Below are positions 10,919 through 20,719 of a stretch of DNA of 64,000 nt, in pieces. A program made the position numbers and the translations under genes. Location: the NCBI RefSeq assembly GCF_037975245.1, contig NC_092571.1, forward strand, positions 19,616,917 through 19,680,916, given 5' to 3'. Origin of the DNA: Apostichopus japonicus (Eukaryota > Echinodermata > Holothuroidea > Aspidochirotida > Stichopodidae). A model generated the notes under the pieces. It searched no databases, was not told the origin of the DNA, and was given only the letters and a program-made list of their open reading frames with translations. Every line of letters starts with the position of its first letter. Positions within the stretch are counted from its first letter, which is position 1.

Positions 10919-11911
10919 CTACGTCAAAATGAAACAGAGAGATTAAAGCTCTTGTGGAAAAAAATCTTTGAAAGTCATTTTTACGTTAAATTGATCTTCT
11001 CTGCCCATTCAGTAAAGCAACCCTAAAGACAGAGTATGGGATATTATTTCCTGAATTTTGTTGGGATTTTGTTTTAAACTTTAATCCCTTCTGATTTAAG
11101 CAGCAAGTTTGACTTACTGTTGTCACAATCTGAGGGTTATTCATTCAACAAGAAAGGAGTGATAGCTATATTAATCTTTTAAATCCATAGATCTATCCTA
11201 TCTAATTGGTAACAGAAACTGTTCAAAATTTACATAAACATCAAAAATCTGCAAAAGAAATTACACTAAATTGTCTGGAACCCACAACTTTCGATATGCA
11301 GTACTTAGATAGATCATTTGATTTTGATTGAAGAATGACTGATTGTGTCAATATACAGCAAAGTTACAACAAAAGTTAAACTGCATTTTAAGTGCTCTTC
11401 ATTGATACACACTATCTAAGAAATAAACAAAAACATGAAAAGTCTAAATCTGAATAGTTCATTAATTAAGGTGATAATTACTGATCTTTGAGCTAGGAGC
11501 ATGGGTGTTGTTTTTAAACCAGTCCTACAGTATGTAAATCAGTATTTGATTTATGTCAAATTGTCACAAGGCTGTTTAATATTCAAACTTAACATCACTG
11601 CTGCTGCTGTGTGACATCAGGGCTCAAATTTAAGGGTCGTCAATCTTCCGAGACAACCAAAAATCACTGACGTAAGTGTTCAAGATCTTATTACTTGCCG
11701 TTTATTTCACTTCCATATAAAGAAGGGTCAGCTCCCCATCATCACAATTATACTCAACATCAGTGCTACTGTTTGACATCTCCATCTTATAACTTGCTGT
11801 TTATTCCACTTTTATATAAAGAAGGGTCTCCCCATCATCACAATTATACTCAACATCAGTACTACTGTGTGACATCTCTTTATTTCACTTCCATATAAAG
11901 AAGGGTCTCAC
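10919..11911. other. Intron 3, with duplicated splice-donor segment
   Basis: About 990 bp. The part next to exon 3 (11693-11911) is a small tandem repeat. A GATTGTGACAACAGTAAGTC word on the minus strand near 11115-11134 looks like an isolated EGF-exon end with a donor, but no EGF body precedes it. Confidence 0.45.
11693..11911. repeat. Tandem copies of the exon 3 donor region
   Basis: The segment TATAAAGAAGGGTC..CATCACAATTA occurs three times (near 11713, 11813 and 11896), spaced about 100 and 83 bp. The last copy is the true exon 3 border, with donor GTGAGA on the minus strand. In the two intronic copies the donor GT is lost (GGGGAG in one, an insertion in the other), so they should not act as splice sites. 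Confidence 0.7.
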
Positions 11912-12025
11912 CTTCATCACAATTAGTTCCAGACCATCCCTCATCACAGGAGCAATTGTAGCCACCGCCATAGTTGTGACAATCTCCGTTGTTTCCACAA
12001 GGAAAGCTCAGGCATTCATCAATGT
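11912..12025 (-). CDS. Exon 3: EGF-like module 2 (calcium-binding type)
   Basis: This exon is 114 nt, phase 1-1, with donor GTGAGA. It starts DIDECLSFPC and ends CSCDEGWSGTNCDE. Six cysteines are present; CLSFPC matches the O-glucose motif, and CHNYGGGYNC the hydroxylation motif. The exon-intron border is partly repeated in the following intron (see 11693-11911). Confidence 0.87.
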
Positions 12026-12922
12026 CTACATGAATAATCCAGCAGCAGAGGAAAGGATTGTTATGTCAACAACTTTGATGATATTAAGCATGAAAGTATT
12101 ACAAAAGAGTAGTTTATTTTATAGGATGCATTCAATTAAGTTTCATTTCATTTATTTTTTCCAGTTGGTTAACAGTCATTATAGTCAAAGGATCTGCAAG
12201 ATGTCTGTCCCGAAAACAGGTCTCTTAATACTGCTTATTATCAGCAAATATTATTGGGCTGCTTTCAAAAGCCTAAATTGATCAATCTAGTAAAATGGCA
12301 GTGTTCTAGGAATTGACTTGAGCCAGTAAATTTCTCTAAACCACTGGCATCTTAATGCAAGTTGGCTAAAATTATGCAATTCTTAACCTGCTTTGAAAAA
12401 TTACTCCCAGTAAATATGTCAGAACATAACATTGGAATATCAATTGAGCATTACAAATTTTACATTTAAATGAAATAAAGAATGATTATATCTGTAATAT
12501 AGTTCTGTAACTATCCTCACAACATGCTTAATGTTATGTGTAATCTCAAAACAGATCTGTTTTTAAAAATTCACAACTACTGCATACAGTCAGCAACTTT
12601 CTTGTTAGTGATCACTTCAATATGAAACACATGAAATGCTGTCCTAGTCACTTTGTGGCACTTCTGTAACTTTCAGGATGTGCCATTATCTGCATATACT
12701 GTACTCCTACCTCTCAATTCTGCAAAGGTTCTTCAAGGAAACTTTTGCATAAAACTTTTCATTGTACCAGTGTTCATTTACTGACATTCCCTTCAATATT
12801 CACAAGCATTACAGGTATAGGCCTAATAAATTGAGTATTAACTGTCTTTGAAATATATGGGATGGTTGAATACTGTAACTATTCTTCTAATTGCAACTAT
12901 ACTCTACTAGTATATACTTTAC
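12026..12922. other. Intron 2, no further feature
   Basis: About 900 bp of AT-rich sequence; no repeat, TIR or exon recognised. Confidence 0.5.
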
Positions 12923-13036
12923 CTATAGCACAGTCCTTACTAGTCCATCCCGACGCACAATGACATGTATAAGAGCCATTATTGGAAATACATGTTCCAT
13001 TATGTTGACATGGCAATGATTGGCAAACATCACTGT
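12923..13036 (-). CDS. Exon 2: EGF-like module 1 (first, divergent)
   Basis: This exon is 114 nt, phase 1-1, with acceptor CAG after a CTCTTA tract and donor GTAAAG. It starts DSDVCQSLPC and ends CHCASGWTSKDCAI. All six cysteines are kept, but the calcium-binding DxDE becomes DSDV, and the hydroxylation Asn is replaced (CISNNGSYTC). It is therefore probably not a calcium-binding EGF. CQSLPC and CQHNGTC still match the O-glucose and O-fucose motifs. Its first two bases complete a GAC codon with the G ending the leader exon. Confidence 0.85.
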   Translation of the reverse strand, partial: TVMFANHCHVNIMEHVFPIMALIHVIVRRDGLVRTVL

Positions 13037-13091
13037 CTGTAAGAGAAGCAAACAAATGATATATTAGTGGCCAAAGTAAAAGGGGTGTGGC

Positions 13092-13439
13092 CAGTGGCGT
13101 AGGAAGGTACTTTTGAGTGGGGGGGGGGGGCTGAAGACTGATGGCCGGTCTGGGTTTTTTTTGGCATTTCCAGGTGGCCTCAGATGCAATTTGGTGCAAT
13201 ATAGCACACTTCAACACCCACTCCATTTTGTAAATAATTTTGCATTTTCACCTGGCCTTAGATGCAATTTGGTGCTCCAAATGAGATTTTTTTTTTTCTC
13301 ATTTGGAAATGAAAAAGGGGTTTTCTGACTCGCGGAGGGGGGTGGGGGGGCGGAATGATACTTTCGCCCCCATATTTTTCACTGGGGAGCTGGCGCCCCC
13401 CCTCCAGCCCCCCGGTTCCTACGCCCTTGGGTGTGGCAA
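13092..13439. mobile_element. hAT-type non-autonomous element with perfect 8-bp target duplication
   Basis: The ends are CAGTGGCGTAGGAA and TTCCTACGCCCTTG, inverted repeats with two mismatches. Both sides are flanked by the identical 8-mer GGTGTGGC (13084-13091 and 13440-13447). CAG..CTG-type ends with an 8-bp duplication are diagnostic of hAT. The interior has poly-G near the left end and poly-C near the right, with no transposase. It lies in intron 1, just upstream of EGF module 1. Confidence 0.85.
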
Positions 13440-14154
13440 CCTAACGGTCACAGTCTTGACTCAAAGACAGATCATGCTATTCCAAAAATTGACTTTCGGT
13501 TTCAAATCCTGTGATTGGAAAAAAGTGCCATGACTTTTAAAGTTTCTTTAACACAGACTTGCGTTTTCTGATAAGTTTAAAGGGGCTAACTTCTTACAGG
13601 GCCAGCAGAATTCATATCACTTGGGTTTTGGCACAATTAAGAGGTTTTGCGGTATCAAGAGGTTTCTGAAGGAGTGGACGGGGGAGGGGAATTGTGAGAG
13701 CAAACTCCATCCCTGCTCCACTCATTTCCGTTTGGTGTGACCATAACTGCATCTTGATTGGACATTCGGTTTACAAGTTTGGAAGCGAGATTATATTTGT
13801 TAGTGAATCTTTCCATACATTAACAAAGCTGAAGTGGCCAAGAGCCATGCTATAGACATTATCTATATACTCTATGTACCAGCAATAAAGACACTGTGTG
13901 TTACTCCAATGTACTTCTAGCATGCCCTACTATAGCAACCTAAAATACATATGATGCAGCTTTTCCACCATGACATTCCTTAGAACAATTAAGTCTGTTA
14001 TTGTTTTGGTCAAAATGAAAGCATGCATCCAATTAATGTTTTCATCTCAACAGAAACGAGAACAACGAACGGAACATTGTGGTTTTGGTTCGATATTTTC
14101 ATTTGCTCAATCTGCCAATACCCCAAAGTTCTGACAAAATTTACATCATCTTAA
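13440..14154. other. Intron 1 segment without recognised feature
   Basis: Mixed AT-rich sequence. No coding region, TIR or tandem repeat was recognised. Confidence 0.4.
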
Positions 14155-14843
14155 AAGGTGTGAAGACTCACGCAAAAAGAAACCTCTAATGCAGGTTATC
14201 TGACCTAGTTTCGAATGAGGTGTAACAGAAGTGTTAGACACCACCATCGATCCGAGAAAATACACACACGTCTTGCTACCATCGGTAATTAGACACTAGT
14301 GTACAGTCAGTATTTACAGCTGTGGTCAATACCCACATCACAGTGTACAAACAATTAATGCAGGGACATCTCAGGTCCAGCTAAAGATAACAAGGTATCA
14401 AGTTTCAATACTGTACTGTCTGCATTTCATGACAAGACTTAGTCCATTAGCCATATGTTGCATTTTTCAGCTCTCTTGACCTCAACTAAATGAAACTTTA
14501 TCTCTTCTGCAAACAGACTGATTAGTTTAGAAGAGTTGATTTGTTCACACCTTGCCATGTCTGCCTTGACTTGATAGTGATTTGGCTACTAGCTGTGTGA
14601 AGAGTTGCATAATAGGCGAATAGGCAGTTCAACTGAGGTGTGAAAAGATGGACTGATCACTCAGCTAAACCAACTGGAAAAACCTGCCGTTCAGTACAAA
14701 CGGCGGGTTTTTATATGCAACCTATAGCTAATGGACACTTTCGTGGCATGTTGTAGCGACACAAACAAAACGTCACTTGCAAGCAACAGAAAGTTAACTT
14801 TATTAGATGGCCGCACGCGGTTTGGGGGGAGTCTTCAATGCCT
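14155..14843. mobile_element. TTAA-flanked MITE (family copy 1), interrupted by a nested element
   Basis: The element is flanked by TTAA (14151-14154 and 14844-14847). It begins AAGGTGTGAAGACTCACGC and ends GGGAGTCTTCAATGCCT, imperfect inverted ends. It is homologous along its length to 49249-49603 and 58923-59278, except for about 320 bp inserted at 14429-14750. No coding capacity. Confidence 0.75.
14429..14750. mobile_element. Small TIR element nested in the TTAA MITE
   Basis: This segment is absent from the two sister MITE copies. It begins and ends with CATG. Inside the ends are near-perfect inverted 21-mers at 14442-14462 and 14716-14736 (core GTCCATTAGC..GTTGCA, two mismatches). A target duplication is not clear because of a run of T at the junction. 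Confidence 0.7.
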
Positions 14844-14847
14844 TTAA

Positions 14848-16110
14848 TTGTGTGATTATTTACTACACAATAGTACAGAAAAGAACAAAGTTGAGACCAT
14901 CACAATGCAAAAGTAGGCCTTTAAATCTTGTAAACCCAGCCACAAAAGGGAAAATATGACAGGCTACTGATATTACTCTTTCAAGATTCAATATCCAACT
15001 GAATGAGGCAAAAGAAGACACTATATATAAATATACAGGTAAATACAACATGAGCTGTCTATATATTTCAGCATAGACTGTGTAGTATTCTGACACTTTA
15101 GAGTGAGCTTATTGGATAGGCCTAATTCTGGTGGGGAAATTTTGTGGAAGTATTTTATGGTCTTTCATAGTTTTTGCTACTGTTATAGTGATGAAAACGT
15201 GTGGTCATCTTTAAACCAAACACGGGTTGTAGTGACGAGAGAGCAAACAAGTAAACTGCCCATTGACACAGGAATTGGTTTCAAATTTATGGGGTTCTTT
15301 TTGTCACATACGGTGATCCGTGCATTCCAGGTACTAAAAGTTTTACTGTGACTGCTTAGGCCTACAGTACTGTGAAGTGTGAGTTGCTTTTCTGTCAGTG
15401 ATCCTTACCTTAAATTAATAATGTAGAAGATGGGAGAAGTGACAAAAGTGCACTTGAAACAAACCGTTACCTAATGACAGTAAATCAAGAAGCGCCTTTT
15501 ATCGAAAGGTATATATGCTGGCTTACCATTCCTTATTTGTTAACAATCGAGCGCCCCTGTCCGTGTCACGAATACATGTACTGTATAGCCTACAAGTAAC
15601 GTTTTACACGTGATTGTAATTTAATGTTTGTCGTCTGCTACTGGCTGTCACTTGATCTGTAGTTGTTTGGAGTTGAGATGAGTTACTGTAAATGTGAAGT
15701 GCGACCTCATTTTTTTTTGGGCATAATTTTCTGCATGCTTCATAATGTCGCAAATAGTGTACAGTATTGAACAGTACATAATTTGTTAGGATACCATTAT
15801 TATGGGTTCCGCAAAACCTGTCCTATGCTTTGTACTGGTAACACGAACGAACGAGGAAAGAACTTAGTAGTCCTACTACAGCTTCTCAATACTACAAGGT
15901 GCTATCTAGTCGCAAGATGGTGAAAGTCAATCCTGAGACGAAGCGAAGAATCTATAATGTTGTCAACGTCGCCAAGTTATCTTTCCATTTTGGGTTCATC
16001 CCTCTAATTTTATATCTTGGTAAGTCACATTTCTGGCGGTAGGCCTAGGCTAGGCCTAAGTATATGTACGCCTAGACCTAGCCTAAGTCACAGGGTTTCA
16101 GTTATGGCCG
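14848..16110. other. Intron 1 segment without recognised feature
   Basis: About 1.26 kb of mixed sequence; short ORFs show no family features. Confidence 0.4.
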
Positions 16111-16214
16111 TGGCCATTCTTACGACTAGTTGTAACAATTATTTATAAACTATTCTTACGACAAAGGCGAATTCAAGCGCAGTAAAGTAAATAAAGCAAC
16201 TGCGCATGTAGTAG

Positions 16215-16272
16215 GGGTAACCCTAACCCTAAACCTCAATCCTAACCCTAAACCTCAATCCTAACTCTAACC
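16215..16272. repeat. Degenerate telomere-like CCCTAA repeat
   Basis: TAACCCTAACCCTAAACC is followed by degenerate copies (CCTCAATCCTAACCC). It is an internal, imperfect TTAGGG-type tract of about 58 bp, cut by the hAT insertion at 16273. Confidence 0.6.
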
Positions 16273-16682
16273 CAGGGTTGTCCAACCTTTTGCAGATGAG
16301 GGCCACATGTAATGATTATGATGAAGGAGAGGGCCGCATGAACCCTACGCTCGATTTTTCGATTTATTTTGCCCGAAGCCCAAGGCAACAAAATGTGAGC
16401 ACTGCGTGCGGAGCGCACTGATTTATTTTCCTTCCTGATAAAACAGATGAATAAAGTACAACCGCCCCCCCCTCCCCTCCGCTGAGAGTGTCACACAAAT
16501 TAACTGACCTGTATGCAGTTTTTTGGACCCAGAAGGTTCGAATGATTGATTATATAGCTTCAAATTGTTATCAATAAATCTGCTCACTAAAAGTTCGTAC
16601 CGTACAAGCATCTCTGGCGGGCCGGACGCAACCCTGCGGCGGGCCGGACTGTGGCCCGCGGGCCGTAGGTTGGACAACCCTG
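16273..16682. mobile_element. hAT-type non-autonomous element (410 bp)
   Basis: Perfect 16-bp inverted ends, CAGGGTTGTCCAACCT and its complement. Flanks are CTCTAACC (16265-16272) and CTCTTACC (16683-16690), a 7/8 target duplication. GGGCCGC-rich subterminal sequence (GCGGGCCGGACTGTGGCCC) resembles the many hAT MITEs that start CAGGG-TGTCCAA. No transposase. Confidence 0.88.
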
Positions 16683-16810
16683 CTCTTACCCTATTAACCG
16701 AAAATTATTGTAGCTCCTCGTCGTAAGAATAGTACTCCTGGTCATAAAAATAGCAACTGCTCATGCGTAGTCGAACTTATTCTTACGACTGGTCGTAAGA
16801 ATAGCCACTT

Positions 16811-17511
16811 TGTTCAGTTATTCTCCGCATACGGTGCATACCGCTAATAAAATTCTTTTCCACTATATTTTTCTTCAATTTTAGGATACCAAATCCAGGA
16901 TTATGAAAATAGCTTGAGAAAGTATCAAAGAAAATCAAAGAAAATCAATTAGGATGGTTAGGCTAAGTTCATGTCAAGGAAATTTAATAAGCTGCTTATA
17001 ACTTACTGGAGCCTGGAGGCATGGGTGTGAGTAATTAGGGAATTACGTAAAGAAGTACGTGGCGGTCGGCATAGGAAGGCAAAGGGAGGCCCGTGTAATG
17101 AGGATTTAGTATAAACTACAAAGTATTAAAAAATTTAAAAATTATATGAAAAAGATACTCTCTAAAGGATGAAACTTAGCGAGACCAAATTGTTATGGCA
17201 GCTCACCTTTTTCACCTTAACGCCAAAGCTATCGAAGCAATAGACTTCTGTAAACTTGTGTTGTTATCAGCATGTGCCTAGGTCTATGTTTTTTTTGTAA
17301 ACTTGTCTGACATACTGAACATTTATTTATTTATTTATTCTCTCCTTATTTCCGCAAGATGATAATACAAAAAATACATAGAAGATAGTACAAAAGCATC
17401 AAAATGTTGAAGTATACATACAGTCATCACAAGAACAATCTTATTTACAATGTAATTATCACTGCGGGGGAGACCTGGCAGAAGCAATGCTTAGCGTGTG
17501 GTAAATGGCTC
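16811..17511. other. Intron 1 segment without recognised feature
   Basis: AT-rich, with a short ATTT run near 17320; nothing else recognised. Confidence 0.4.
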
Positions 17512-19329
17512 AGTAAATGGCACTGCCCAGGCCTTGAAAAGCTGCATTTAACCAGTGGCGTATGCAGGATTTTCTAACCCGGGGGGGGGGGGCGCGTATT
17601 AATATCTAAGCGGAGCGCCACCATTGGTTGGCACGCAGCGTACAAGCAAATTTCTGGTTTTGGTACCCCAAGATCACCGGAAATGGCACTTCTCGGGCTT
17701 GAAACTGACCAACCATATGTACACTTTTGCCTGAGAACCAAGTTTTTTCCAAATACTTTTTTTCTCATCTATAACCTTTTTGAAGATTGTCACCAGTCAC
17801 ACATCATGTTTGACTTCATCACATATCCTGTGGATCATTGCTTTTGTAGGTGATTCTTCATCGCGGCCCACAATATCCGTCAGCCCCACTGTTCAGAATT
17901 TGAAAATTCACAATTCTCGTGAATAAATTCACTTCAAAACATACCCATAATGTTGCACAAAATATCATCTATGGACAACCGATATAGAAAAACCTCCTTC
18001 AAACCCTAACAGACGGGTCAAAATTGCACGAGTATGATGAAGTATGATGAAGAATGTTGGTTAGGGAATTTTCGAAAATTCAGACGGCTACTAAAAAATT
18101 TCGTTGAAGGAAATAAAAATATACCAGATATTTCCGAAACCGAACACTACACACATCAACAGTTTTGAGCATGGGCGCAGATCAGTCTTGGATAATAGTG
18201 AGGACACGTGTCTGTTCTATGACACTATCTAAGCGGAGCGCGACCATGGGTTCGCGCGTAGCGTATGATTTTTTTGGGCAAATATACCTCCCAGATTGCT
18301 GGAAATAACACTTCCCAGACCTAATGATGCTCCTAAACCTCCTTAAGTTTTAGATGTCATGGCTTAGAAATTTAGTTTGGAGAAATACATGGGCGTCTGC
18401 AGAAAGAAAATCAGGGGACAAATAATCCAAGTAGACTTTTGTATATACGATGGGTCTGGGGTCCTCTCCCAGAAAACAAATATAGACTGCCGCAAATGCG
18501 ATTTCCGCCCTATATTTAACAACTGTGGATAAAATACAATAAAATGAGAACTGCTGCATGTCATTTGCACAATGCTGGATCAAACTGCGCCAAAGTTCAA
18601 TACAGGGGAACTTGAAATGCAGCTATTGGTCAAGACAAATTGGTGGGGACACGGTATATCATGTCCCCACTACTGAAAAAGTTGGTGGGGACGCGTCCCG
18701 CTGTCCTCACCAGGATCTGCGCCCATGGTTTGGAGGCTGTTTATCGTGGAACGCCATTTTCATGCTCACTGATATGATGTGACATCTGCTATTCTGCTGT
18801 TTGCTTTACAAATTCGAATAATTTTGTCACTGTTCCTCTTTCTCTTCCCGTTTTCTTGCCGTATTTTCTACTCCATCCTTTTCTCCTTTTCTCTCTTTCT
18901 TCTTTTTCTTTTCCTTCCTTCACCTCGTTGAAGTTGGCAAGTGTATACAGTTCCAAAGCTATTCAACAGCAACAAAACGTTATTTTGTGTACATGTCTGT
19001 TGTGGGGTGAAGTTACAGTAGCGCTATGAGTTACAAGTTCCAATGCGCAAGGTGGGGGAAAGGGGCTAGAAATAATGTGTGGGTCAATTCTAACTCGGTT
19101 TTCGGTCGTTAATTGTTGATTTAGCCTACCAGGTAAAAGGTTGAAATGACTTTAACAGTTTCAAATTTAATAATTTGATTTATTATGCCATTTGGAGCAC
19201 ATAACATAGGCTATAACAGAACATTACTGGCAAAAACTAGGGGGGGGGGGTTGATTGTGTGGGCCAACCCCCCTCTTCAAAAAGTGGGGGGGTTAAAAAA
19301 AACCAACCCCCCCTGTTTCTCCGCCACTG
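17512..19329. mobile_element. Composite hAT-type element, left-truncated (copy 1 of a duplicated pair)
   Basis: From about 17512 to 19329 the sequence is nearly identical, in the same orientation, to 22942-24744. The right end is CTCCGCCACTG. The expected matching left end with CAGTGGCGGAGA is missing here, and the right flank GCACACAC has no partner. An internal CAGTGGCGTATGCAGG word at 17553, poly-G/poly-C blocks and a fully nested second element (18170-18727) make it a composite. Short mirrored ORFs in it are not recognisable proteins. Confidence 0.65.
18170..18727. mobile_element. Nested hAT-type element with CATGGGCGCAGATC ends
   Basis: The inverted ends CATGGGCGCAGATC and GATCTGCGCCCATG are flanked by GTTTTGAG (18162-18169) and GTTTGGAG (18728-18735), a 7/8 target duplication. 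It lies within the composite element, and the same insertion with the same flanks is present in the second copy, so it predates the duplication. Confidence 0.75.
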
Positions 19330-20400
19330 GCACACACAGTACTAATAACATTCAAGGAATCTTTGGGAGTGATTTAATATCATCCTGTGATATCTTCATG
19401 TTTTTCTTTTCTTCTTCTTTTTTCTACTCTGCAGGACTGAAGAAAGGAGGGGAGCCCGGAATGCCAGAGCCAAACCTGCTTAGTTTACTTTGGGCTTAAA
19501 TGAGAGCACTCGAAGCGATGGATGATTCACAGGTGGTCACATCTTACATAGGCCTGTGATGTGATGAGCAAAGAAGCTGGTACCATGGTAACATCTTAAC
19601 CAATCCCTCCTGTATCATTTCTGCAGTGGAAAAATCATAGACTTCATCCAAGTGGCACGCCCTATGTGAATAATGTCAAGAACCTTCAGAAGATTATCAT
19701 TTTCATTTAGCTCTACAGCCCTGTTAGCGTGTGATGATGATGATGACGATGTCCTATCACAGAAGGCAATGATTGGGTTCTTAGGTTGAATTCCTTTACA
19801 GTTTTTGAAAATAATAAATACTCTGCAATTTGGGTTCCAAATTGTTTTGGGATGGGATGGCAGGGAGGGTATAAAAATAGTTGCATTTTAATCAGCGTGG
19901 TTTATGTGTAAATTATCTCTATTTGTGCAAATTGTTTTTAAGGGGTAAAGAGTAATCCGTATAGCTACAGTGTGCATGACATGTATCAATCTACGGTATC
20001 CTATTAAGATGGCAGAGTGCTATCCTGTGTTTTAGAGAAACGGTATGCCTCGGTAATGTGCTCTATATTTTTCTTTGCTGGGAAGTTTTGAGCATGTATC
20101 ATTATTCTGTGGTTCTGAACGATCCCTTAATAGGGGATGTAATACTGCCTGTCATTACATATCAGAAGAAGAGCAGCTATCATTGGTAAAGTCAGGTTCC
20201 TTATTTAAAACCAGAAGTATACAGTTGATTGAAAATACACCTACAAGCAAAAATATTCCGAAAATATTCAATTAACATGATAGTGATAATTGTTAGGAGT
20301 AACATGAAGTTACTTTTTTAGGAATCGTTAAGGGTTTAAAAAATGTTATTTAAAAAAATAGCTCAAAATTGTATAACAGGAACAGTGCTATTCTATATAC
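19330..20400. other. Intron 1 segment without recognised feature
   Basis: No coding region or repeat recognised. A short GATGATGATGATGACGATG run lies near 19732. Confidence 0.4.
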
Positions 20401-20711
20401 CAGGGTTAATTAATTTTCCGCTAGGACCAGAGAGAAACTGGTTGGAGAAGACGACAAGAAAGAATTAAATCTGACTAAACCTACAGTATATTGTTCAATG
20501 TGCAGGTGCAATATGCAGGTGCAATATGCAGGTTCAATGTGCAGGTTCAATGCGCAGGGTATGAAGCTCGATTGCATGCTAGTGCTTATGGCCTTGAAAA
20601 GGTCTGCATACGTAGTGAAAGTATTCTGCTTGATTTTCCTTTGGAGGGCCAGTTTGAAATCTTTCGTGGGCCAGATTTGGTCCACAGGCTACTTGAGTAA
20701 TGCATACCCTG
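20401..20711. mobile_element. hAT-type non-autonomous element (311 bp)
   Basis: The ends are CAGGGT..ACCCTG, with flanks CTATATAC (20393-20400) and CTATATGC (20712-20719), a 7/8 target duplication. The right part has GGGCCAGTTTGAAATC and GGGCCAGATTTGG words seen in many hAT MITEs. It contains a five-fold 13-bp tandem repeat at 20496-20560 (CAATGTGCAGGTG type). Confidence 0.7.
20496..20560. repeat. 13-bp tandem repeat, five copies
   Basis: Units CAATRYGCAGGTK follow each other without gaps inside the hAT element at 20401-20711. Confidence 0.8.
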
Positions 20712-20719
20712 CTATATGC

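Larger units (their letters stand above)
16113..16810. mobile_element. Element bounded by GTCGTAAGAATAG palindromes
   Basis: The word ATTCTTACGAC or its complement GTCGTAAGAAT occurs near 16117, 16152, 16719, 16779 and 16792. The right-hand pair forms a near-perfect 26-bp palindrome at 16778-16803. The block also carries CCCTAA-like repeats (16215-16272), into which a hAT element is inserted. No family is recognised; it is probably a small TIR or palindromic-end element. Confidence 0.45.

Noticed and set aside
11115-11134. EGF-exon-like end plus GTAAGT donor on the minus strand
   Set aside because: No upstream cysteines or reading frame of an EGF module; probably chance or a fully decayed exon.
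18350-18782. ORFs repeated at 18350-18782 and 23786-24197
   Set aside because: They are within the duplicated nested non-autonomous hAT-type element and differ by frameshift between copies; no protein family seen.
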